Shown here piece by piece: positions 52,270-62,360 of a stretch of DNA of 64,000 nucleotides (position 1 is the stretch's first letter; each line of letters opens with the position of its first letter). Below the pieces are notes generated by a model that was not told where the DNA came from, did no database searches, and saw nothing but the letters and a program-made list of their open reading frames with translations. Origin of the DNA: Rallus limicola (taxonomy: Eukaryota > Chordata > Aves > Gruiformes > Rallidae); assembly GCA_022605955.1 (NCBI GenBank), contig JAKCOZ010000084.1:1185501-1249500 (forward strand), written 5' to 3'. Both the position numbers and the translations under genes were made by a program.

Positions 52270-52575
52270 TTTTGGCCCTGATATTATTGTCACAGTTTTG
52301 TGTGGCTGTGCTGCCAACACAGCTTCTGCAAGCAGCAGCTGGAAGCTCTCTGCAGGCCCCAGAAAGTAAACATCGGCCAATTCAAGGGCAGAGTTGCTGC
52401 TGACCAAGGCCAAGCCAATCGGCAATGGTCACAGCGCCTCTGTGAATCACATATAGGAGAAAAAATACTGCAGGCAGGTGCATTTTGCCACCAGAGAAGG
52501 GAGTGAGAAGATGTAACAAGATGTGCAGACACCAAGGCCAGGTCGAAGAAGGAGGGGAGGAAGAATGAGGGCCAA
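52270..52575 (+). mobile_element. Truncated avian ERV LTR fragment
   Basis: GTTTTGTGTGGC near 52294, GCTGACCAAGGCCAAGCCAA near 52400, GCGCCTCTGTGA near 52435, GGAGTGAGAAGATGT near 52499, TGCAGACACCAAGGCCAG near 52524 and GAAGAAGGAGGGGAGGA near 52545 occur in the same order as in an abundant avian ERV LTR I remember (same landmarks, including the GCAGACACCAAGGTCAGTG block). Both ends are missing: neither the terminal TG nor CA is seen, and the GC-rich downstream half is absent. No target duplication can be assigned. Short frames over it on both strands are artefacts. It is a different family from the ERVL-type solo LTRs at 3.8 and 61.2 kb. Confidence 0.68.
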
Positions 52576-53790
52576 ACTTGATTGCTAAATTCATATGGTA
52601 ACTTTTTAATGATGTTTAAAAGGCACTGCAGAACAAGATTTTCCTATAAACTGAAAACAAATAACAAACGCAATGGACAAATGACAGGAGTTGCTCCCAT
52701 GAATCAGTTTATGAAATATTTATATAAAATTTTGTAACCTTCAACAGAGGCTATGTTTGTTGTCAGAACCAACAGGATATTTTAATGCAAATAATCCCTT
52801 TCATCAGTCTTCTAAAGAAACAGAATGGAAACTTTAAGAATGAGACTTTGAAAAATGCAGTATGAGACCAGGCAACACATTATAAAGGTCTTCCCATTAC
52901 ATCTCAGCTTTGTTTCTTTGCAAAGAAAAGACAGGTGCTGATAACATACCTTGCCTCTCTCAGAACTGATTTATACTAACACAGCAATGGTGCAAGGATT
53001 TCTTTCCAGTAAAACAAGGTGTCACTCCTGGTGTTACAGATAAAAAAATAAGTTATTTTTATTTAAATTTGCCTAATAAATTAACCATTCTCTTGCCCTC
53101 ATAATATACATTTACTCTTTACTTAGTCCATCTGTTTCTGCGTTGCTTTACTCCTTCTATACCATTCTATCTAAAAATGATTAATAAATATATATATTAT
53201 AGTAAAACACATGTAGATATACAGATCACACCTGTATATGCAGTGATATATTCTCTTTTTTCTCCTTTCTCCAATTAGCCTCTGATAATGTGAGCAGGCT
53301 AACATGATTACAGGTAATGAACCAATTACTATTTCTACAGTCATGCTGAACTGTTTTCCCTTTGACTTAATTATGTTTAAAAATAACAAGCTTTCATTAT
53401 GCTTTTTATTGATGATCACGTTTACACCCCAAGTCAGCTAATCAGCCATGAGCACATAACGATATGAACACTCACTGCTCATGTGACTACATTTTTAAAC
53501 TCAGCAAAGCAACAAACAGAAATATCTGTATTTACAATTTATGGACAGAGTCCAATCCTGGAAAGACATGAATCCTGTAATACTCCTCACAGTTTCAGTG
53601 CACGTGGGTATGCACTGCTTATGCCTGTGTGCATCACTGAGCCTTTATATCAACAGAGACAATACAAGGAAGAGAGGAATGAGAAAGGAGTAGCAGTCAG
53701 GGCAAGACGAATGTTGCTCTGATTTAATCCCCAGAACCTTACTCCACCCCACAGGGGGTTTTGGTGAGGGTTTTCTACCCTGTGAGCTCT
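52576..53790. other. Unique AT-rich non-coding DNA
   Basis: Nothing recognised apart from short A/T-rich tracts near 53190-53200. Confidence 0.5.
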
Positions 53791-53813
53791 GAAGCCTACC
53801 CTGGGTAGGCTTC
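53791..53813. repeat. Near-perfect palindrome, 11-bp arms
   Basis: GAAGCCTACCC (53791-53801) and GGGTAGGCTTC (53803-53813) are exact reverse complements around a single T. It sits just before a CA/TA-rich tract. Confidence 0.95.
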
Positions 53814-53825
53814 TGAAGCAGTTTT

Positions 53826-53908
53826 ATATACACACACACACACATATATATATAAAATACACATATATAAAAATACATATAATTATTTATATTATAAATT
53901 TATATACA
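53826..53908 (+). repeat. CA/TA-rich simple repeat tract
   Basis: Begins with a (AC)n run near 53831-53843, then TATATATA, ACATATATAAAA and other A/T alternations to about 53908. Imperfect and compound. Confidence 0.85.
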
Positions 53909-54187
53909 TTTATCTTGCAGCCTGTCCTAGGGCAAGAAGACAACACTAATCATCTGGAGGAAAGATGGGGACAGCACAGCTTCAGCAACACTTGGAGCCA
54001 CCTCATGAGGGATGGTCCCAGCTAGCTAAAACAGTCCCATGTGGAAACATTTTTTTCCCCAAGACTCACAAGATGTATCCTTGCATGTCTTTGTGCAACA
54101 GTAGGTGAATGCTTTGTTCCAGGCTTGGAAATTATGGGTCCTGCTCCTGTTTGCACTCCTCACTTTTGCCAGAGCAGCAAAATTTTC
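53909..54187. other. Unassigned sequence upstream of CR1
   Basis: Less AT-rich, no recognised element. The 98-codon frame starting at 54041 enters CR1 coding sequence only after about 54190. Confidence 0.4.
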
Positions 54188-54964
54188 TGCAAAAACTTAG
54201 ACAGGCTGGAGGGTTGGGTGGGGAGAAGTTTAATGAGATTTAATAAGAGCAAATGTAGGGTCTTGCATCTAGGGAAGAAAAACTCCAGGTACCAGTGGTT
54301 GGAGACTGACTGTCCTGTTGAAGAACAGCTTAGGTAAGAAGGACCTGGGGGTCCTGGTGGACAGCAGGATGACCATGAGCCAGCAAATGGCTAAGAAGGC
54401 CAATGGCATCCTAGGGTGTATTGGAAGGGGGGTATTCAGTAGGTCAAGAGAGATCCTTCTCCCCCTCTACTCTGCCTGGTAAGACCACACCTGGAATATT
54501 GTGTCCAGTTCTGGCCCAACACAGGGCGATCAAGATGATTAAGTGAGGGGAACACCTTCCTTATGGGGACAGGCTGAGGGAGCTGGGCCTCTTTAGCCTG
54601 GAGGAGACTGAGAGGTGACTTTATTAAATATTTATAAATATGAAAAGGGTGAGAGTCAGGAGGATAGATCCAGGCTCTTCTCAGTGCTGGCCAGTGATAG
54701 GACAAGGGGCAATGGGTGCAAGCTGAAGCATAGGAAGTTCCATGTGAATATAAGGAGGAACTTTTTCACTGTGAGGGTGATGGAGCACTGGAACAGACTG
54801 CCCAGAGAGGTTGTGGAGTCTCCTCCTCTGGAGACATTCAAAACCTGCCTGACTGTATTCCTGTGCGACTTAGTCTAGGTCATCCGGCTCTGGCAGGGGG
54901 GTTGGACTAAATGATCTTTCAAGGTCCCTTCCAACTCCTAACATTCTGAGTGATTCTGTGATTC
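54188..54964 (+). mobile_element. CR1 LINE, 5'-truncated 3' end with ORF2 C-terminus
   Basis: Starts in ORF2 downstream of the catalytic F-A-D-D site with D-R-L-E-G-W, then M-R-F-N-K-S-K-C and V-L-H-L-G. After a frame break near 54330 it continues K-D-L-G-V-L-V-D-S-R-M-T-M-S-Q-Q and A-N-G-I-L-G-C-I. The last part (54615-54878, another frame) reads [31 protein letters not shown] and F-K-T, the normal C-terminal end of CR1 ORF2. The 3' untranslated end (GGTTGGACTAAATGATCT, then GGTCCCTTCCAACTCC) and a short tail (ATTCTGAGTG, ATTCTGTG) follow. Frameshifts and lack of the catalytic domain make it inactive. Better preserved than the other CR1 pieces here. Confidence 0.96.
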
Positions 54965-55839
54965 CCAAAGTCTGTTTTTTTGCTGGAGCTGGGATGTGAA
55001 AGCAGAACAGGACAGAGAGCATTTTGGACCCTAGTTTTAACTGAATGCAACAATGAAGGCTTGGGTAAAGAATAAATGTTCAGGTCTAAAGCACATCAGG
55101 GAATTTAGGTAGTCAGCTGAAACTGTTGTAACTAGGAAGCTTCACTTTCCCAGGGCAGACAGACAAGGTAACTTTATATTAAACTGCGGAAGTTACAGTT
55201 CTGTCTTTCAAATACACCCAGGTCAGGTCCTGCCTATGTTTGCTATAGGAGTCAAAAGGCCAAACCACTTCCCAGTGAATTAAACACATCTCCTCCTTCC
55301 AGAGGACTGGCCTAACTTCCCACAAGCCAGTGGAAATGCTTGCTGTTCTTCCCAGTACTGCTTCACAGATGGGCAGAAAAGTTTAGGGTCATCAACAGAC
55401 ATGCAGAAGGCTCACGGTGCTTCAGCTTGGCAGTGACAGGGGGAAATACCATTCTGATTCCCAGTCTTTATTCCAAAGACAGTTTCTAATATTTTTTGAC
55501 TGATCTTTTTAAAGAGGAAAGAGTAACATTGTACTCAATTATTTTAAAGAAATTGAGCTATCTTCGGGATAGATTTAAAAATTCATTTAAGGTACTTCCC
55601 TTTGGCCTAAGAAACCCATGTGGGAGGCTTTAAAACTGTCCTAGGAGTTGGTCTTTCAGCTTGTTGGCTGTTTTGAATCTTTTTGTGAGATGCTTAAATT
55701 TTCCCTTAAGCACGGATGCTTGCTGTACTTGGTAACTTAAGATTTTGGACTGCATTCACGGAGCCAGATGCCTCCGAGTTAGGTACTGAAGCACTTTACT
55801 TTTAGGCACTTATGTTCTTAATTAGATCCAGCCCTTTAA
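54965..55839. other. Unique non-coding DNA
   Basis: No exon. About 55745-55840 (GCCTCCGAGTTAGGTACT and TTTTAGGCACTTA) faintly recalls an old reptile/bird dispersed repeat with TTAGGCACCTAA-type units; not secure. Confidence 0.4.
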
Positions 55840-56480
55840 ACTATGAACATTGTGGAAAAGTCTCTCTGCATTAAGAAGTAGTTATATTAAGCCATAGAAA
55901 AATGTTAAATTTTAATGCGACAGAGCACTCAAACTTGGTTCTTACTAGTGAGAATCTCATTTACAAAATGGCTGCTAATGAAATCTCAGAGAAAATATGT
56001 TGGCTTCAAAGCAAAATTAAAATAAAGACAAATGACTGAGGAATTATTGTTTTCAATAAGTTCTTTTTTCATGTGCTAATTACAGGGTAAGAAAGTGATT
56101 CGAGTATCCTATTATCTATCTCTCCTTTCTCTGCCAGGAGTTTATAAAGGGTGTGAAAATGAAGGGGGATAGTAATAATTTCATTTATGTTTTAAAGAAA
56201 ATAATCAGGTTAGCCAGCATTTAATACTTAAGGCCCGAAGATTCTATTTGCATGACTTTGAAGGACAAATACAATATTATCAGTTGTGCGGATGTATTTA
56301 TTTATATAGAGACAAAAAAATCGTCTCATCAGAGAAAGAATTGACACAGGAGAGAAACCCATTGAGATATAGGCAGAAATACTAATTTTTTATGACTCGT
56401 GTAGTTATCCAGGTTTGACAAAAACAGAGGTTGGCTGCTGCGAGCTTTAACATCCTTTTAAATAAAACCTTGGAGGGGTG
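55840..56480. promoter_or_regulatory. Candidate regulatory block upstream of the L2-like remnant
   Basis: Repeat-free sequence with a perfect POU octamer ATTTGCAT (56246-56253), GCTAATTAC (homeodomain core, about 56080), TTATTGTTTTC (SOX-like) and several TTTAAT cores. Together with the adjoining retained LINE coding segment it suggests a conserved non-coding cluster. Inference from motifs only. Confidence 0.32.
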
Positions 56481-56937
56481 TGGAACCCCTAGAAAACTAG
56501 ATCAACGGTTTCTAAAACCATTTCGGTATCCCAGGTAAAATCTCCTGAAATTGTTTATTACCTTGGTTCATATGTTTGCAAGTTGCAAACTCACAGCATA
56601 CTTTGAGAGAACATAAATACATATCCTGTGCTCGGGGACTAAGACCGGAGAGAACAAAGACATCTGTTGTGATAAGCGCTGCTAACAAGAACCCAGGGTT
56701 CAGTACGGTATAAAGCAGGAGACAAATTCCTCTTGCTTTCAGACGGCAGTGGATGCTGAGGACTGGTGCTGTGCAATGCTCTTGCGTTCACCTGAAGTGC
56801 GCAGGCCCGTGGGAACGCTGTTTTTACTGAGACCCCTCTGGGACAGTTTCTGGCAGCCCCAGCTCCTCCCAGAGGGTACCGCAGCCAGAGCATCAGCGCT
56901 GAGCTTTCTCAGCGCATCACCCCCGTACTTTGGGCTC
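56481..56937. other. Less AT-rich unique sequence
   Basis: Base composition becomes richer in G+C toward 56.9 kb. The open frame of 204 codons begins at ATG 56749, but its first 60 or so residues show no recognisable homology. Confidence 0.45.
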
Positions 56938-57246
56938 TGCCACGGATGCCTATTAAACCTTAGCATTACCTATAAAATTGCATTGCTGACCTTCAAAGCG
57001 ATGCACCAATTTAGTCCCGCGTACTTCACAGACCTCCTATCTAAGTATTTGCTTAGTCATTCCCTGAGGTCCTACCCTGCTGCTCTCCTGTCAAATCCTA
57101 CATTTAAAAAGAGATCCTTTGGCTCTCGCCCTTTCAGCGTCTCTGCTCCTCCGACATGGAAGTTGTTGCTGGTGAAGGTTCACGAATCAGAAGGCTTTTT
57201 CCTGCCTGTTTTACAAACACCCATTAACTCTTATCTGTTCTCTTCA
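56938..57246 (+). mobile_element. L2/Maui-like (Jockey-superfamily) LINE ORF2 C-terminal remnant, uninterrupted
   Basis: Within a 204-codon plus-strand frame (56749-57363), residues about 64-166 match the C-terminal end of L2/Maui-type LINE ORF2 proteins. The match runs in one frame without stops or shifts: C-H-G-C-L-L (family H-W-L-P-V), I-T-Y-K-I-A-L-L-T-F-K-A, S-P-A-Y-F-T-D-L-L, S-H-S-L-R-S, F-G-S-R-P-F-S-V-S-A-P-P-T-W (family F-G-D-R-A-F-S-V-A-A-P-R-L-W), and a final I-N-S-Y-L-F (family L-K-T-H-L-F). This region follows the reverse transcriptase; none of the catalytic core is present. L2-type elements are long extinct in birds, so about 100 intact codons is unexpected. Possible explanations are exaptation (as enhancer or exon), a younger or transferred element, or chance survival. 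The family call rests on motif memory; a Rex1 or other Jockey-clade source is possible. Confidence 0.78.
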
Positions 57247-60200
57247 GTTTCTGCTCAGCGTGCTTTAATAAAAATGCTGCGGGCTGTCAGTCCTTACTTT
57301 GAACAGCGATTGTTAGGATTTATTTTTAAATATAAACAGCCGGGAGGAGTCTGGGGGTGCTAAGGAGTCGGAAAGCATGATGAATAATGCGTGTCATTCC
57401 CAGCTAAACCCCAAAACCAGCCACTTTTTGAACCACTTGTCACAGCCACAGGGACGGCCAAGCCAGGAAGTACATACCAAGGCTCCTTGAGACCCGGCTG
57501 AGTGCCCAACCCGCTGGGCAGCTGTCCCACATCAGCCGGCAGCCCCCTGCCACCTCTCACCAGCCTCCTGGGCTGCAAGATGGGCCGGAGCTGTAACTGA
57601 GCAGCAGGCAGAACTCTGGCAGGCATTGTGCCATAGTTCTTATCTCACAGAGCCAATTAGGCAGCCTGGAGAATGTGGTTATTGGGAAGGCATGTGATGC
57701 TAAAGGTCAAAAAGGGAGATACATTTAAAGAGCTGTTATTTCTCAGTCCTCAACAGTCAGAGAAATAATGCATGAGCCTATATCCAAAGGGTTTAAAGCA
57801 GTTTTCCTGTTTTCTTTAGTAAAAAAACCCAAATAGTCCTCTGCTACCCAGTTACCTTATCTGAGCAGTAAATAGAAAAAAACAAACAAAACAAAACCAA
57901 ACACTTGTGAGGTGGTAATTCCTTAATCTTTTACAGCCATTCCACAAAGCAAAGGTCCCAGGTCAGTATTTCCTAGAGATAATCTTTTCCTTTTTCCTTT
58001 CTTGTGTGACTGAAATCAGCTTTTAAGCAGTTGAGAAGTTTCCTTGAAACTGCTCCCATCCCTCCTCCCTAAGTCTCTTTGTCTTCCCTCACTCTGGGTA
58101 GGAGTAGTTTGCATCTCTCCCCAGGGGTCCTCCTCATCCCCAGTGTTTTCCACCAGACCATGATTGAAGGACTGACTTCAAAGAACTCCCATATACGTCC
58201 TGAATATGGTAAGTGGGTTTATCTGCGGCGATCACTGTCTGCACCTCCTGCGTATGGGCAAGCTGCAGCTCAGATTTAATGCTCTGAGTGTGGAAAAGCA
58301 TCAGACAGGTAAAGAGGCACACGGAGTTCGTGGTCATAGAAATAACGCCAAAGCCTGCCACAGTCTTCGTGGCAGCATTTGCTCACTCCTCCAGGGTCTG
58401 CGCACCCACCTGCGGAGCAGGCAAACCTAATGGGGAAACACCCATCACCCAGGACATCATGCCCTCCAAGTTTAGCACAAAGTGATTTGTGCATGAAAAT
58501 GAAAAGGTTCACAACACAGCCACTTTGGGCATCAATTTTGCTGGGAGGCTAGGAGGAGGGGGATAGCACACATTCTCCACATGTGTGGATTTGAGTTGTA
58601 ATTCAGCACAGTAAGGGATTTGGCCTCCGTGCTGATATACAGTCTGTTCTTGCACTCCTCTTTTTATCACGTACCCCAGCCTTTAACTGTGCCAAGGTGC
58701 AGATTTCATGTGCATTCTTTTTTTGGTTCTTTGCTTTTGTATTTTTGAATTAGCTTTTGTTTTTCTCTGAGCTTGTTATTAGCAAGGAGTCACAAATTTC
58801 TGTGTCGGCAGAACAGAGATGTCACACTGCATAGCAGTGCTTGGAAAGACCTGGCTGAGTCAGAAAGGACAGGGGCTGCTGAAGTTACCCTGGCTATGAC
58901 ATGGCTCATGTTATGGAGCCCTGGCTTCAGTCTGATTCTCCTGGACTGGAGAGAATAATCTGGAAGTTTAGCTGGGACCTATCCTGTAGGTGATCCATCC
59001 CAAAACCACTTGAGAGAGTTTGGCCCCACAAAGAATACAGCAGACACACATACAGGTTTTCCTCCTTTGACTTTCCAGTCCTTCTTCCCACAGACTTTCA
59101 AATAGGAGTGCTCCAGCCTTTTAATTTAACCAAATTGTATTCCAAGTTGGTGCCTTCATGTTTTTAAGATGCCTACTACATTTTGGGTGCTATGTATATT
59201 GTATATTTTAACACCATAACAATGATAAGAGATGACTAAATAATTTGCAGTGAATATCTTAAAGAATTTCATCTCTCATTCACAATTTGGCTAGAAGCAG
59301 CTGACAATGTTCTTGAATCTGTTGATCAGTCGGACTTGTTCCACCAGTTATTTTAGTGATTTCAGGTCTACAGATTGTGTGCGAACTGTTTATTTACAAG
59401 TATAGGGAAAATGTTAATTTTGAGCTGCCACAAATATTTTAGATTGAATGCAGAGGTCATGTGATCTACATAAATATTCAATATTGAAAGGCATTAATTT
59501 CTGTCATCATATAAAGGTGACATAATGTGACATTTTATTTGGTTTCTCTTGCCTCCAGCTCAGCTTCAAAAAGATCAGGTAAAACACCACCAAAGTTAAA
59601 ACAGCTTCACCAGTACAGCATTGTTCCTGTGATGAACAAAAACAATACATTAGCTTGCCTCTGACTCAAGTTAATGTTAATAGAATGTAAATACTCCAGA
59701 TTTCCAACACTGAAGAGAAGATAGTAACTGCCTAAGTACATTACTGGTGTTGCCCTTTTTTCCAGTGCAGTTATGAGATCTTGCAAAGTCCCTAAGCTTT
59801 GGTGTCTGTTGTGTCAGGATCAAGTACATTTTGTAATATTCTGCTGATATCTGGCATTACCTGACCATATTGGCACAAGCTGTGGGCAGGAATCTCCCAT
59901 CAAAACTTTCACATGTTCCCACTATCATTTCATCGTAGTTTCTCATTAATAAATACATGTTTATGAATAAACAAATGATAAAGTAAAGGGTTATTATTTA
60001 CTAAATTTGTTATTCAAGATGAAAAATCTCCCTGATTTATGCTGACATATAGTGGGAAGGGGTTTAGAAAACCTGTCTTTTTATGTGGAGATTAAATATA
60101 GGCACTGGGAAAACCCTTTTTGTATATACAACGCTTGGTCGCATGGTTAACATCTGGAATGTATTCATTTCTTCTATAAACTACATATGACTCCCTTTCT

Positions 60201-61155
60201 ACTACATACCTCAAGCAGCAAGCAACATAGATGTATTAATATTAACATGCCTTTGATTCACTTCTCCCCATTTTACAGTCTACTGCCATATGCCAACAGC
60301 ATGTCACTGGGCATGATGTAAGCAAGTCTGCCCCAGGAAATTCAGAGAGACTATTTTACTAGAAGCCAGGCCTAAAAAGACCACAATTTAATTTTATACC
60401 ATTTGTTAAGCTGAAAAATATGAAAAGAACTTTGGCTCTGCACTACCTTTCTACTCCTGCAGTGGTAGAAAGGTCAAAGAGCTTGATCAAGCCTGCAGCT
60501 GAGAGTTCCCAAAAGAAAAAGAAACTCCAAGGCGTAGTAAACTGGATGCAGATAGCAGTCCCTCCTCCTGGACAACGGTAGAAAGTAGGATAGCATGCAG
60601 GTGGGAGAAGCCTTGCTCAGGATACCTTGCCCTGTCCACCCCTGCCAGAGTGAGCATAGACAATGTTTGGTCACTGTTTTACAGCCAGCCTGCTGTTGGC
60701 AGTACCCCTGGCATGGTTGTGGACCCTGCTGACTAGTACTTTCCTAGAAAAAGCTATTCAGGGCAAAAATGTGGGATGACCCCTGAGGCAACCCTGGTTT
60801 GTTCAGTGGGGTGGAAGGAAAGGTAGCCATAGCTCTGACCAGCAGGGCCAACGAGGGCCTCCAGCCCTCTGTGCTGCTATAGCTGTGTCCTCAGATAACT
60901 ACAGCACTCTACATTGAGCATTTTAGCTCATGCTAACACATCTCTACCCTCTGCCATGCATGGTTTTATCACAGCTGTAGCTCTGGTCTTTGTTTTCAGA
61001 TTGGCCCTTTCCACCATGACCTGTTATCCAATACTTAATAATTCTTTATCTTTAGGTCAGTAGACAGACACAGAGCTTGAAATCATGTATGTACCTGTTA
61101 ATGCCATGCATTCTCAATACAGAGAACACTATAAATGCCTCATTACAAACTTACA
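57247..61155. other. Unique non-coding DNA, partly GC-richer
   Basis: No exon supported. 57.36-57.63 kb is GC-rich with an 88-codon minus-strand frame of Pro/Arg/Gly-rich composition and no domain. 58.08-58.51 kb carries overlapping frames on both strands (65-78 codons) that I do not recognise; a decayed retrocopy or unlisted repeat is possible. 59-61 kb is ordinary AT-rich sequence. Confidence 0.45.
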
Positions 61156-61164
61156 TGATTTTAA
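61156..61164. repeat. Possible target-site duplication, left copy (TGATTTTAA)
   Basis: Nine bases abutting the LTR start. They match 8 of 9 with 61750-61758 (TGATGTTAA), directly abutting the LTR end. ERVL normally makes 5-bp duplications, and the adjacent pentamers (TTTAA, TGATG) do not match, so this may be coincidence. Confidence 0.4.
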
Positions 61165-61749
61165 TGTCCTGGTTTCAGTCAGGATAGAGTTAACTTCATT
61201 TGTAGCAGCGGATGGAATGCTGTGTTTGGGAGTTAAAATGAAAGCAGTGCTGATAACACCCTGATGTTTCCAGTTGCAGTCAGACAGTCAAAGCCAGGAC
61301 AGGTGACCCAGATGGGCCAAAGAGAGTATTCCATGCCAATTACGTCCTGCCCAGGATAAAGGAGGGCTGATGGGAGGAAGAAGCGGGGCGGTTCCGGGAC
61401 GCGAGCGGCCGGGACGCGAGGGTCTTGGGGGACGGTCGGGTTCCGGGACGGCTCTGGGTGGTGCGGCCCGAGTTGTGTGGTTCGGTGAGAAACTGCATTG
61501 TTTATCAATAGTTTCATATTCTTTTGCTTTAAAGTCCTGTTAGCATTGTTATATTTTATCTTTCTGTTATCTTAGTAAACTATCCTTATCCCAACCCACG
61601 GGCCTCTTAGTTTCTTGATTTTGGAGGTATTTGCCCCTTCCTTTTCCCTTCCCTTGTTTCTCCCCCCTTTTCCCTTTTCTCCTGCTCTTTTACTTTAAGG
61701 AGCAGGCAGCTGCGTGGATCTCGGCCCAAGCTGGGGTGAAACCACGACA
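61165..61749 (+). mobile_element. Solo ERVL-type LTR (plus strand)
   Basis: Starts TGTCCTGGTTTCAG and ends AAACCACGACA, the ends of a neoavian ERVL-type LTR. Internal blocks match in order: GATAGAGTTAAC, GGAATGCTGTGTTTGG, GATAACACCCTGATGTTTCC, CCAGGACAGGTGACCCA, GGCCAAAGAGAGTATTCCAT, GGATAAAGGAGG (decayed TATA region), then a GC-rich CpG-bearing segment (61380-61480), and CTTATCCCAACCCACGGGCC near the 3' part. A weak AGTAAA replaces the expected polyadenylation hexamer (near 61576). No internal viral sequence adjoins, so it is a solo LTR. It belongs to the same broad family as the minus-strand copy at 3805-4341 but differs in its middle part. Confidence 0.9.
61420..61447 (+). other. G-quadruplex motif in the LTR
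   Basis: Four G-runs (61420-61422, 61427-61431, 61438-61440, 61445-61447) separated by loops of 4, 6 and 4 bases satisfy the standard quadruplex pattern. It lies in the CpG-rich part downstream of the decayed TATA region. Confidence 0.8.
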
Positions 61750-61758
61750 TGATGTTAA
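61750..61758. repeat. Possible target-site duplication, right copy (TGATGTTAA)
   Basis: Nine bases abutting the LTR 3' end, one mismatch from 61156-61164. Confidence 0.4.
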
Positions 61759-62034
61759 ATACTGCAGAATATAAACTTAGAAAACTGTGGAAGAGACTGG
61801 GTACCCTGAATCTTCAGTTAAAGGGTCAACAGATCTTGTCAGCTATTGAGAGTGAGCAAAAGAAGGTATTGCAAGATCGGTCTTAATATTCAATGAAGAA
61901 ACAATTTGTTGTTTTTACGTGTAAGGGGTTTCCTTCTAAGACACACTATCAAGACAGATGGCATGAATTGAAACCTATTTTAAGTAGCTCTGACAAAAAG
62001 TTCAGATTCTGACAGGACATTGAATCTTACTTGT
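61759..62034. other. Unique non-coding DNA
   Basis: Nothing recognised; may hold decayed 5' sequence of the adjoining CR1 piece. Confidence 0.4.
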
Positions 62035-62360
62035 TTGTGACTTCTAGAAGAGAGTCATCTGGAATACTCTGCCAATTTTGGGGCACTGCATTGCTAAGAA
62101 AATGGGAATAAATCTGAGAGAAAGGTCATAAGTCTGGGAAATACACTGGAAAAGGAAAGAATACATAAGTTGGAGTTATTTTGCTCAGAAAAGAAGGCAG
62201 TGTGACATCTCCATCATTAAAGGCTTTTAAGAGTAGGCGGGGAAAAAAACCCACATCTGTCAGAAATGACATGGCTGTAGATAATCCTGTCGTGTGTAGG
62301 GGAATAGATTGTATGACTTCCCAAGAGGTTTCTCAGTTGTAAGGTTCCATTATAGACTAG
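62035..62360 (+). mobile_element. Old CR1-like LINE 3' end
   Basis: GTCATCTGGAATACTCTGCC then AATTTTGGGGCAC decodes near S-S-G-I-L-C-Q-F-W, matching CR1 H-L-E-Y-C-V-Q-F-W. TTTTGCTCAGAAAAGAAGGC fits the F-S-L-E-K-R block. ATCTCCATCATTAAAGGC then TTTTAAGAG matches the S-P-S-L-x-x-F-K region. GTAGGGGAATAGATTGTATG and CTTCCCAAGAGG match the 3' terminal GGGTTGGACTAGATGACCTC-type block, ending in a TCCATTATAG tail. Heavily substituted and internally deleted; ancient. Confidence 0.75.

Noticed and set aside
52201..52594. Overlapping frames on both strands suggesting a gene
   Set aside because: The sequence matches the middle of an avian ERV LTR, which is non-coding.
57360..57626. 88-codon Pro/Arg-rich minus-strand frame
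   Set aside because: Typical product of GC-rich non-coding DNA; no domain.
61233..61517. 94-codon minus-strand frame rich in Pro/Arg
   Set aside because: Lies wholly inside the plus-strand solo LTR; antisense frame of its GC-rich core.
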